From WJJR01 sp964440935 (GTDB lineage: Bacteria; Zixibacteria; MSB-5A5; WJJR01), in assembly GCA_964440935.1 (NCBI GenBank), contig CAYTTY010000012.1:1-64000 (forward strand): DNA of 64,000 nt, in the 5' to 3' direction. The notes under the pieces were generated by a model. The model was not told the origin of the DNA, made no database searches, and saw only the letters and a program-made list of their open reading frames with translations. Below, in pieces: positions 1 through 7,732 of this stretch; within the stretch, counting starts at the first letter, position 1; every line of letters starts with the position of its first letter. A program made the position numbers and the translations under genes.

Positions 1-50
1 CGCCCGCAATCGCCGTTACAGCACTTTAGGAGATATTAATTGGAGGAGCA

Positions 51-1400
51 CTAGTACCCCAACCGCTCGCCCAGCCACTGCTTCAGCCCATCCATTGGGA
101 TGCGATCTTGTTCCATGGAATCGCGGTCGCGGATGGTGACGGTTTGGTCTTCTAATGTTTGCGAGTCGACAGTGACGCAGTAGGGGGTGCCGATTTCGTC
201 CTGGCGTCGGTAGCGGCGGCCGACCGCACCTTTGTCGTCGTAGAAGGTTTTGAATTTCGTGCGGAGATCAGTGTCGATCCTATGCGCCAGCTCGGGCATA
301 CCGTCGCGATTGACCAACGGGAAGACCGCGACTTTGATCGGCGCGATGCGCGGATCGAGACGGAACACGGTGCGCTTCTCCCCTTTTACTTCCTCCTCGC
401 GGAATCCGTCGACCAGACACACGAGCGCCGAGCGATCGGCGCCGGCCGACGTTTCGATGATGTAGGGGACATAGCGTTCTTTGGTTTCGTCATTGTAATA
501 CGTCAGGTCGACACCGCTGGCTTCTTTGTGACGCGACAGATCGAAATCGGTGCGATTGTGTATTCCTTCGAATTCCTTCCAGCCGAACGGGAATTCGTAT
601 TCGATGTCGTAGGCGTCTTTGGCGTAATGCGCCAGTTCTTCAGACGTGTGTTGATGAAAGCGCAGCTTCTCTTTGCGAATGCCCAAGTCGAGATACCACT
701 GCATACGCGCCTCGCGCCAGTGCATCAGCCATTTGTCGTCCTCCGATGGGTGCACAAAGAACTGCATTTCCATCTGCTCGAATTCACGCGTGCGGAAAAT
801 GAAATTGCCGGGCGAAATCTCGTTGCGAAAGGCCTTGCCGATCTGGGCGATCCCAAACGGAATCTTGCGGCGCATCGGGCCCTGCACATTGAGGAAGTTC
901 ACGTAAATGCCCTGCGCCGTTTCGGGACGCAGAAACACCACCGACGCACCGTCCTCGACCGGGCCCATAAACGTCTTGAACATCAAGTTGAACTGGCGCG
1001 CCTCGGTAAACTTGCCCTCTTCGTGGCACTTCGATGCTTTGCGGCCCTTGTACGCCGGGCTGCCGCATTCGGACTCGTCCAACTGATCCATCCGGAATCG
1101 GGCTTTGCACTCTTTGCAGTCGACCAGCGGATCGGTGAACCCGGCCACGTGGCCCGACGTTTCCCACACTTTAGGGTGCATCAAAATAGCGGCGTCGATG
1201 CCATCGATATCGGCACGCCTGTGGGTCATTGTTGTCCACCAGTGGTCTTTGATGTTGCGTTTGAGTTCAACGCCGAGCGGGCCGTAATCCCAGCACGAGT
1301 TGAGACCGCCGTAGATTTCGGATGATTGTACAACTATGCCGCGCCGTTTACACAGCGAGACGATTTTGTCCATGGTCGGGTCGGTGCCTTTTTTGGCCAC
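51..1400 (-). CDS. glyS: Glycyl-tRNA synthetase, single-chain dimeric type
   Basis: Charges tRNA-Gly with glycine in the cytoplasm. The 449-residue product is a class II synthetase of the bacterial/eukaryotic alpha2 type: the opening helix runs IVSLCKRRG, the motif 2 region reads FRNEISPGNF and is followed by FRTREFEQMEMQFF, and the end carries an anticodon-binding domain. The open frame continues 28 codons further upstream, but I place the start at the GTG at 1398-1400 because GGAGGA lies 4 bases before it (1405-1410) and the upstream codons run into a dispersed palindromic repeat (about 1491-1521). Last gene of an eno-ftsB-recO-glyS minus-strand run. Identity is secure; the start is probable. 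Confidence 0.95.
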   Translation of the reverse strand: MAKKGTDPTMDKIVSLCKRRGIVVQSSEIYGGLNSCWDYGPLGVELKRNIKDHWWTTMTHRRADIDGIDAAILMHPKVWETSGHVAGFTDPLVDCKECKARFRMDQLDESECGSPAYKGRKASKCHEEGKFTEARQFNLMFKTFMGPVEDGASVVFLRPETAQGIYVNFLNVQGPMRRKIPFGIAQIGKAFRNEISPGNFIFRTREFEQMEMQFFVHPSEDDKWLMHWREARMQWYLDLGIRKEKLRFHQHTSEELAHYAKDAYDIEYEFPFGWKEFEGIHNRTDFDLSRHKEASGVDLTYYNDETKERYVPYIIETSAGADRSALVCLVDGFREEEVKGEKRTVFRLDPRIAPIKVAVFPLVNRDGMPELAHRIDTDLRTKFKTFYDDKGAVGRRYRRQDEIGTPYCVTVDSQTLEDQTVTIRDRDSMEQDRIPMDGLKQWLGERLGY

Positions 1401-1443
1401 AAAGTCCTCCGGGGGTGTCCCTGTTTCTCCTGTCGTCATTCCC

Positions 1444-1521
1444 GTCCGCCGTGGCGGAGGAATCCATTCTCCCTTTCGCGACATCCGTCAAAATGGATCC
1501 CCGCTTTCGCGGGGATGACAG
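1444..1521. repeat. Dispersed palindromic repeat, copy 1
   Basis: Bases 1495-1520 form a hairpin (ATCCCCGC, TTTC, GCGGGGAT) that ends in GATGACA. The same unit recurs at 48024-48056 and, split by an inner palindrome, at 54481-54540. A second short palindrome, TCCGCC-GT-GGCGGA, lies just to its left. It sits between recO and glyS and would be translated as a spurious N-terminus if the longest glyS frame were accepted. Confidence 0.75.
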
Positions 1522-1532
1522 CGTGTTGCGTA

Positions 1533-2303
1533 TTACGTCGTACTACTCATCCGCTGGGCGAAGGCCAGTGAGCGCAATCGTCCGCCACCGAGGTGGTAGA
1601 CTTTGAATTCACTCAGGGCGCCCGTGATCTCATCGAGCGCTGTCGGCGCCAGCGGTTCTTCGCCGGGGCCCAATATGGGCAGCCGCTGGCGACGTTTCAA
1701 CTCCGCCAAGGCCCCTGGGGAGAGAATAAACTGCCGTCCCCCCTCACGGCGGCAGTTGCGGCAGATGATTTTGCCGGCGATGGCGTCGAAGACCACCCGC
1801 TGATCGGCCGCCGGGACCCGTCCACACCGCTCACAATGATCGAATTCGGGCCGAAAGCCGAGCTGCTCCAGTGCTCCAAGCATAAATCCCCAGAATTGGC
1901 GCGCCACATAGGAATCTGGGAGCTGCGAGAGACTTCCCAGAGCATCGACCGAAAGCTGGAACAGCGCCTCATCCTCCTGTTCATAGGTGTGCCGGTAGAG
2001 GAACTCACAGACAGCGAAGGCGTGGGCGGCCCTTTCCAGCGATTCGGTCAGCGGCGTCCAGGTGACTGTGGCCCGGCAGGAGCCCAGAATCTGCAACCGC
2101 TCGGTGGGTTTCATGTACACGACGCACTCGGACACCGACAGCGGCTCCAAATGCCCCCAGAAATGCGATTTGGGACGGTAAGCGCCCTTGGCGATGACCG
2201 ACACACGGCCGTATCGGCGGGTGTAGAGGACCGCGATCTTGGAGGTCTCGGAGAACTTCTGGGCCGTCAGACAGATCGCGTCGGTGACAGACGCTGGAGA
2301 CAT
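1533..2303 (-). CDS. recO: DNA repair protein RecO
   Basis: RecO loads RecA onto SSB-coated single-stranded DNA together with RecR (RecFOR pathway of gap repair). The 256 residues show the N-terminal OB-fold segment with the GRVSVIAKGAYRPKSHFWG stretch usual for the family, a helical middle, and a zinc site near residue 155-185 formed by CERCG and CRNC. Length is normal. The start ATG at 2303 has no clear ribosome site, so translation may be coupled to the ftsB-like gene that ends 18 bases upstream. Confidence 0.92.
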   Translation of the reverse strand: MSPASVTDAICLTAQKFSETSKIAVLYTRRYGRVSVIAKGAYRPKSHFWGHLEPLSVSECVVYMKPTERLQILGSCRATVTWTPLTESLERAAHAFAVCEFLYRHTYEQEDEALFQLSVDALGSLSQLPDSYVARQFWGFMLGALEQLGFRPEFDHCERCGRVPAADQRVVFDAIAGKIICRNCRREGGRQFILSPGALAELKRRQRLPILGPGEEPLAPTALDEITGALSEFKVYHLGGGRLRSLAFAQRMSSTT

Positions 2304-2321
2304 TAGAAATTGGGGCGCGGG

Positions 2322-2696
2322 TTAGTCGATCTCATAGATGATTTCATCGGGATGCGCCAGGTTGTACTCATTGCGGGCCACGTGTTCGATGTACAGGGTA
2401 TCGGATTCCAACTTATCGTGACGAATCTGGAGTTCGACGATCTCCGCGCGCAATTCGAGTTCCTTCTGTTCGAGTGCACCCTCGGCCCACCGCAACTCCA
2501 GCAGGTTCCATGCGCCCATCGGCCCCGCAAAGAACAGATACACAACCACGCCGCCGGCAACCCACTTAATTGCCCGGCGTGTACTCGGTGACAATCGAGA
2601 CTGCTTCTTGCGCGCCCGAGAGGGTGAAAACGGTGTCACCGATACGTAACGTGACGACCGGCGACGCTTCCGCCGTGAATGGCCAAACAACCCCAT
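2322..2696 (-). CDS. FtsB/DivIC-family septum formation initiator
   Basis: Small bitopic division protein. The 124 residues have a very basic N-terminal cytoplasmic part (SRRKRRRSSR, then RARKK), one membrane helix at about residues 48-65, and a heptad-like coiled coil (roughly 70-100) ending in HVARNEYNLAHPDE, which resembles the ARxEYGLxxPGE signature of FtsB/DivIC. Such proteins bridge FtsL and FtsQ in the divisome. The N-terminal extension of about 45 residues is longer than in E. coli FtsB. It directly follows eno, an arrangement also known in proteobacteria (eno-ftsB). Confidence 0.85.
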   Translation of the reverse strand: MGLFGHSRRKRRRSSRYVSVTPFSPSRARKKQSRLSPSTRRAIKWVAGGVVVYLFFAGPMGAWNLLELRWAEGALEQKELELRAEIVELQIRHDKLESDTLYIEHVARNEYNLAHPDEIIYEID

Positions 2697-2718
2697 GTCC
2701 CTGCCCCTTGAACTACAA

Positions 2719-4020
2719 CTAGTCCATCAACGATTGCCGAAAGGCGGCGCGTCCAAGATACACCGCCTGCGTGCCGAGCGCTTCCTCAATTCGCAGAAGC
2801 TGGTTGTATTTGGCAACTCGGTCACTGCGGCATAGCGACCCCGTTTTGATTTGCCCGGCACTGGTCGCGACAGCCAGATCGGCAATGGTAACGTCCTCGG
2901 TCTCTCCTGACCGGTGCGAAATCACCGAACGGAATCCGGCGCGGGTAGCCAGGCCGATCGTGTCGAGGGTCTCGGTGAGTGTGCCGATTTGATTGAGCTT
3001 GATCAAGATCGCATTGGCGGCGTCGGTTTCGATCCCTTTGCGGAGACGGCGGGGATTGGTGACGAACAGATCGTCGCCGACCAACTGAATCTGATCGCCA
3101 AGTTTCTCGGTCATCAGTTCCCAGCCATCCCAATCGTCTTCGGCGTGGCCGTCTTCAATGGAGATAATCGGGTATTTGTCGACCCAGTCGGCATAGAAGT
3201 CGACCATTTCGGCCGAACTCAGTTGACGTCCCTCACCTTCCAAATTGTACTTCCCCGACTTCGCATCGTAGAACTCTGTCGACGCCGGATCGAGCGCGAA
3301 GGCGATATCCTCACCGGGATCGTACCCGGCCTTTTCGATCGCCTCCATGATCACCTGCAGCGCCTCTTCATTCGATTTCAGATTGGGAGCAAAGCCACCC
3401 TCGTCGCCGACAGCGGTATTATACCCCTTTTCTGTAAGGACCTTCTTGAGCGCGTGAAAGACCTCGGCTCCGGCACGAAGCGCTTCGGAGAACAGGTCAA
3501 AACCGATCGGGACAATCATGAACTCCTGGCAGTCGACATTGTTGTCGGCGTGCTGACCGCCATTAAGGACATTCATCATCGGCACCGGCAGAATCTTGGC
3601 ATTGGGACCGCCGAGGTAGGCGTACAGCGGCAGGCGCGATGATTCGGCGGCGGCTTTGGCCACGGCGAGCGAGACGCCTAAAATACCGTTGGCGCCGAGC
3701 TTCGATTTGTCGTCAGTGCCGTCGAGTTCGATCAGGAATTGGTCGACATCGGCCTGATCGAGCGCATCCATACCAGCCTCAATCAGTTCCGGGGCAATTG
3801 TGTCGTTGACGCCGTTGACCGCTTCGGTGACGCCTTTGCCATTGTAGCGGTTCTTGTCGCCGTCCCGGAGTTCGAGCGCTTCGTGGGCACCGGTTGATGC
3901 TCCCGATGGCACAGCGGCGCGTCCCAGCGAGCCATCTTCAAGGCCAATCTCCACTTCGACAGTGGGATTACCGCGGCTATCCAGTATTTCACGCGCAGAG
4001 CAGTATTCAATCATGGGCAT
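2719..4020 (-). CDS. eno: Enolase
   Basis: Converts 2-phosphoglycerate to phosphoenolpyruvate in glycolysis, with magnesium. The full 433-residue family length is present, with AREILDSRGNPTVEVE at the N-terminus, GDEGGFAPN in the middle, the metal ligands in SIEDGHAEDDWDGW and VGDDLFVTN, and the signature segment ILIKLNQIGTLTET followed by SHRSGETEDVTIADLAV. TTGGAGG lies 6 bases before the ATG. First gene of eno-ftsB-recO-glyS; the 23 bases to the ftsB-like gene suggest co-transcription. Confidence 0.97.
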   Translation of the reverse strand: MPMIEYCSAREILDSRGNPTVEVEIGLEDGSLGRAAVPSGASTGAHEALELRDGDKNRYNGKGVTEAVNGVNDTIAPELIEAGMDALDQADVDQFLIELDGTDDKSKLGANGILGVSLAVAKAAAESSRLPLYAYLGGPNAKILPVPMMNVLNGGQHADNNVDCQEFMIVPIGFDLFSEALRAGAEVFHALKKVLTEKGYNTAVGDEGGFAPNLKSNEEALQVIMEAIEKAGYDPGEDIAFALDPASTEFYDAKSGKYNLEGEGRQLSSAEMVDFYADWVDKYPIISIEDGHAEDDWDGWELMTEKLGDQIQLVGDDLFVTNPRRLRKGIETDAANAILIKLNQIGTLTETLDTIGLATRAGFRSVISHRSGETEDVTIADLAVATSAGQIKTGSLCRSDRVAKYNQLLRIEEALGTQAVYLGRAAFRQSLMD

Positions 4021-4249
4021 GGTCGGCCTCCAAAAGTGTATCCGTGCTTCGGTGCCGTCGATACGGCGAGTTGTTCAAGCAACAATGACCAAGTGAGGGC
4101 GTCAACCGTTTTCGCTGCCCGTAGAGCCGCAGAGTGGGTGGTTCTCGAGCCGGCTCGGTGCGACCTGGCACGAGGTTCACCCACCGCCATGGCCACACGT
4201 AAGGAACAATTGCTCGCCGGGAGGCTTGCCCTCCCGTGTTTCGCAATGC
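4021..4249. other. Intergenic stretch with one dispersed repeat
   Basis: No credible gene. It carries the presumed enolase leader on the right-to-left strand and, at 4212-4236, a GC-rich unit reading GCTCGCCGGGAGGCTTGCCC and then TCCCG. The same unit recurs at 27986-28009 and twice in inverted orientation inside the element at 56270-56527. The role is unknown. Confidence 0.6.
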
Positions 4250-6406
4250 TTACAGCAACTGACGACGGCGGCGGATGAACCACTCGATTGTCAAAGCAGC
4301 GATGAAAATGATCAAAAGCGGTGTCTTGTTCCACAGAGGGATTTCGAGACGTGTTTCCTGCACCGTGGCCGACCAATCGAGTGAGTCGAGATAAGTGGGA
4401 GATTGATTCTCTGAGTAGTACCGACCGCCGGTCTGCAGAGCAATGGACTGCAGAGTATTCTGGTCGAGGCTCAATGACTGCTGTTCCAGTCCGTATGGCT
4501 CAACTCGAAAGACACCGCCAGTCAGTGACATCGTCACCGAATCAACCAATGCTTCACCGTTGTACTGATACGTCCCGGGTTCGAGATTGGAGATTTGGCC
4601 GGTAAAACGGTCGCCCGATCCGGGTGGGAGAGAGACTTGAATTGTGTCGGTTGTTCCTGTCGTGTCACGCCAGATGCGTGCAGTTACCTGTGCGCGGTCG
4701 AGGAAACGATACGCTTCGTCGTAGACCGATGCATCCATCATGATCGGTTCGCCGACGAAGTATACTTGGCGATCAGACCGTACGGCTAAACGGTCGGTGT
4801 CATCACGCAAGGTAAGCCAACGAATGGCATTGGCCCAGAAGGCCTCATATTCGACGGCCTCTTCCCCGGCGCGCGCACTCGCTGACACCCACCGCCACAT
4901 CGGTCCGCCGGAGAGAATCAGGGCTTTGCCACCGCGACGTGACCGTGTCCACACACCGGGACAATCGGTCACCGAGGTTAAAGGCGACGCCGTGACGAGA
5001 ACGTCGGCATCATTGGGCAACTCCGAGAAGCAATTGACCTGGACCCACGGCGGATGCTCGCGCCAGCCACGAATGGTCTCATTCCACTCATCGGCCGGAT
5101 CAAATCGCACCAGTGGATGATTCTGACGAGTGGCGAGTGGCTCCAGGGTGAATTCCGCATCGACCCGTTCGGCCACCGACCGTTGAAAGTCAAACGGATA
5201 CGGCAGTGATTGCGGACCCATCTCGGCAAACCGATGATTGAGCAAAACCGCAACGCCTCGTCCGGGTGCCTGGAAGTTGTCGACGTTGCCCGCCCATTGG
5301 CTCAGCAATTGACGCCGGTTGGGATGAACAAGAATGGCAATATCCGCGTCGGCCCAATCGGATGTCGTCGGCTCCGGTCCATCGAGCGGAGGACGGCTGA
5401 GGACGTATGACTGTACATCGACGCGCGATTGAGTCGCCAGCCAGCGCTTCAAATACGTGTACTCCCAATCCAGCGTGTATCCGATCAACAGCACTTTGAG
5501 ACGGCCCTTCAGTGCGCGGACAAATACCGTGCGTCCGGCCGTGGGGTTCGATGTTCCTTCCGCACCGACCAGATCGAGCCGGAGGTCGTGGGTGCCCGGT
5601 TCGGTGAGTGTGGTCGAAAGATGAACGGTTGTCAGAGCGCCACCGCCCACCGTCACCTGTTCCTGCACCAACGTGGTTCCCTGCACACTCAGTTTCACGG
5701 TGACCACTTCGTCGGTGGGGCCACTTTGTAGTGTCGTCTTGATAGCGAAGGAACGGTCGGTCAGGACGACATCAGGTACATCGACGGAGGAAATCCGCGC
5801 CTGTGCCCCGGTGATTCGGCCAACGCCGACGGCCATGACCGGAACACCAAGGCGGGCGGCGCCGGAAGCGGGATCGACGCCACGATTGTTGTTGCCGTCG
5901 GTGAGCAACACCACCGCGCGAGGATCGTATTCGACCAATACATCCGACAACGTGCGAACAGCCGTTCCGATTGCCGTTGAAGCACCGAACGAATCGGGCG
6001 GCTCCTCGGCATCGAGTAAGTCACCGTTGAAATACATCCGACGGACATCGGCTTGATCAGAATACGGCGAAACGAGACGGTCTTCGGCGTAGGCTTCGGC
6101 GCGCTCGAATCGCGTGTTGTCGGTGTTGTCGCGTTCCTGCATGCTTGCGGAATGGTCGATCAAGACAATGAGATCGTGCAGCCGGCGGTCCGTTCTCAAA
6201 GCGGCCCACAGAGCATCGGCAAGTGCCAGAAACAATACAATCGCCGCCACCAGGCGCAGAATGACCAACGGAATTTTGACCTTGGGAGCCAGGGGTGGTA
6301 CGGTCCGACGGTAATAGAGGATCGTCCCGGCGATGGCGACAATCAGAGCCAGCAGTGCCCAGAGCCAGTACGATGATGTCAATGTGAGAAAGGCGGGAGC
6401 GATCAT
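4250..6406 (-). CDS. Membrane-anchored von Willebrand factor A domain protein
   Basis: A 718-residue protein with two N-terminal membrane helices (about 10-30 and 45-68), a VWA domain that begins LIVLIDHSASM (an intact DxSxS metal site) and continues with VVLLTDGNNN, then a beta-sandwich region, a middle region that starts LKVLLIGYTLDWEYTYLKRW and resembles the class I glutamine-amidotransferase-like fold of BatA-type membrane proteins, and a final membrane helix (PLLIIFIAALTIEW) with a basic tail. The VWA and amidotransferase-like parts should lie on opposite faces or in the periplasm depending on topology. Proteins of this design often occur with MoxR ATPases and DUF58 proteins, but none is seen here. 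The function is unknown. Confidence 0.75.
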   Translation of the reverse strand: MIAPAFLTLTSSYWLWALLALIVAIAGTILYYRRTVPPLAPKVKIPLVILRLVAAIVLFLALADALWAALRTDRRLHDLIVLIDHSASMQERDNTDNTRFERAEAYAEDRLVSPYSDQADVRRMYFNGDLLDAEEPPDSFGASTAIGTAVRTLSDVLVEYDPRAVVLLTDGNNNRGVDPASGAARLGVPVMAVGVGRITGAQARISSVDVPDVVLTDRSFAIKTTLQSGPTDEVVTVKLSVQGTTLVQEQVTVGGGALTTVHLSTTLTEPGTHDLRLDLVGAEGTSNPTAGRTVFVRALKGRLKVLLIGYTLDWEYTYLKRWLATQSRVDVQSYVLSRPPLDGPEPTTSDWADADIAILVHPNRRQLLSQWAGNVDNFQAPGRGVAVLLNHRFAEMGPQSLPYPFDFQRSVAERVDAEFTLEPLATRQNHPLVRFDPADEWNETIRGWREHPPWVQVNCFSELPNDADVLVTASPLTSVTDCPGVWTRSRRGGKALILSGGPMWRWVSASARAGEEAVEYEAFWANAIRWLTLRDDTDRLAVRSDRQVYFVGEPIMMDASVYDEAYRFLDRAQVTARIWRDTTGTTDTIQVSLPPGSGDRFTGQISNLEPGTYQYNGEALVDSVTMSLTGGVFRVEPYGLEQQSLSLDQNTLQSIALQTGGRYYSENQSPTYLDSLDWSATVQETRLEIPLWNKTPLLIIFIAALTIEWFIRRRRQLL

Positions 6407-6427
6407 AGAATTGGATGCCGTCGGTAT

Positions 6428-6453
6428 TGTGCCGGAGCATTGGGCCCGGCACA
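6428..6453. other. Hairpin between the polyprenyl synthase and VWA genes
   Basis: TGTGCCGG and CCGGCACA form a perfect 8-bp stem around a 10-base loop. It lies in the short leader of the VWA gene and downstream of the polyprenyl synthase gene on the same strand. No U-run follows it, so it may be an attenuator, a processing site or nothing. Confidence 0.4.
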
Positions 6454-6525
6454 GTTATCGTACAACTCAGCGGTGTTCCGGATTCGTGAATAAGTGGATT
6501 GGTTCAGCAAATCGCAATAAATCGG

Positions 6526-7512
6526 CTACGCCTGGCGGCTCACGGCATGCGCCACCAGCGCCTGAAGGGCGTCTTTGTAGGGCGATTCGGCCAGATCTTC
6601 GATCAGTCTAAGTGCCTGTCCACAATACGCTTGCGCCCTCTCCTGAGCGTATTCAAAACCACCGCAGTCTCGCACAAACTCAACTACATCGCCAAATCCA
6701 TTTTCCCGCGAGCCAGACTTCAGGAATTCACGAATTCCATCCGCCTTTGTTGAGGGACCATCGCGGAGGGCGAAAATCAGTGGCAACGTGATCTTTCCTT
6801 CCCGCAGATCGTTCCCCTGCGGCTTCCCGGTGATATCCTCGTCACCAAGATAATCCAGCAAATCGTCGGCGATCTGAAATCCCAGTCCGACCAGTTCCCC
6901 GAATTCCCGGAATCGATCCGCCCACATGTCATCGCCCGTCTGCAGGGAGCCCGACTCGCAGGCCGCGGCGAATAGCGATGCGGTTTTGTTGCCGATGATG
7001 TTGAGATACTGCTTTTCATCGAGCGCGATGTTGTGGGTCTCCTGGACCTGCAACAGCTCGCCCACGGCCACACGTTCGGTCGCCGCCGAAATCGCACGCA
7101 AAACCAGAGGATTGTCGAGTTCGACCATGATGCGAAAGGCGCGCGCAAAGAGATGATCACCCATCAAAACAGCCGCCAGATTGCCCCAGAGGCGGTTCAT
7201 GGCGGGACGGCCACGGCGCTGTTCGGCACCGTCATTGACATCATCATGCAGCAGCGTCGCCGTGTGGATCAACTCGATGGCTACGGCCCCGTCAACCGAG
7301 ACGGCCTTGCGATCATCATGAGCGTAGGAACAGAGCAGATACATCGCCGGGCGAATCCGTTTACCCGGTGACGCAAGCACATGGCTGGCCATTTCGCCGA
7401 TCAACCCAGCGTGCCCTGCCAGTGCGTCGGAGAATGCGCGTTCGAACTCATCGAGTCCCGTACGAATGGGAGCGAGCGTGCCGCGAAGCGTCTGTTCCAT
7501 CGCCGTATACAT
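6526..7512 (-). CDS. Long-chain trans-polyprenyl diphosphate synthase
   Basis: Elongates farnesyl diphosphate with isopentenyl diphosphate to the side chain of a respiratory quinone (or another long prenyl chain). The 328 residues show the first aspartate-rich motif at 90-94 (DDVND, within IHTATLLHDDV) and the second in FQIADDLLDYLGD. The IHTATLLHDDV context is the one found in octaprenyl/heptaprenyl synthases (IspB, HepT) and not in short-chain farnesyl synthases. There is no Shine-Dalgarno sequence; a strong-looking promoter ends 8 bases before the ATG, which suggests a leaderless message. Chain length cannot be told from the sequence alone. Confidence 0.9.
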   Translation of the reverse strand: MYTAMEQTLRGTLAPIRTGLDEFERAFSDALAGHAGLIGEMASHVLASPGKRIRPAMYLLCSYAHDDRKAVSVDGAVAIELIHTATLLHDDVNDGAEQRRGRPAMNRLWGNLAAVLMGDHLFARAFRIMVELDNPLVLRAISAATERVAVGELLQVQETHNIALDEKQYLNIIGNKTASLFAAACESGSLQTGDDMWADRFREFGELVGLGFQIADDLLDYLGDEDITGKPQGNDLREGKITLPLIFALRDGPSTKADGIREFLKSGSRENGFGDVVEFVRDCGGFEYAQERAQAYCGQALRLIEDLAESPYKDALQALVAHAVSRQA

Positions 7513-7520
7513 AGACGCGA

Positions 7521-7550
7521 ATCATACACGGCGGGTCTCCTGTTAGTCAA
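7521..7550 (-). promoter_or_regulatory. Sigma70-type promoter of the polyprenyl synthase gene
   Basis: Read on the minus strand, TTGACT (7550-7545) and TATGAT (7526-7521) are separated by 18 bases, with a TG just upstream of the -10. Transcription would begin around 7514, one or two bases before the ATG at 7512, giving a leaderless transcript. This matches the absence of a ribosome-binding site. Confidence 0.6.
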
Positions 7551-7732
7551 CCGAAAAGACACCGGAAAGTTCCCAAAACCCATTGCGGCTAACGGGGTTA
7601 CGTAGGGGGTCAGGGGCTGGCTCCGAATCGGGGTCTGGAAGGAGACCTCTCACCTGGATTTCTGATACACTCAATGGAGTCGTCAAATCGCCTCTGGCCA
7701 AGCGACTCGCTATCGCCGAATATTCTCCTCAC

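Noticed and set aside
159..1325. 388-codon open frame on the plus strand
   Set aside because: It is antisense to glyS; the protein has no family features and exists because stop codons are rare in this base composition.
1401..1484. Longer glyS N-terminus
   Set aside because: It begins inside the neighbourhood of a dispersed palindromic repeat, and the GTG at 1400 has a near-perfect ribosome site.
2914..3642. 242-codon plus-strand frame
   Set aside because: Antisense to enolase, with no recognisable product.
7583..7732. 50 extra codons at the start of the GT-C-like protein
   Set aside because: A weak TTG start and a Gly/Ser/Arg low-complexity stretch; the protein proper begins with a basic segment and membrane helix after 7733.
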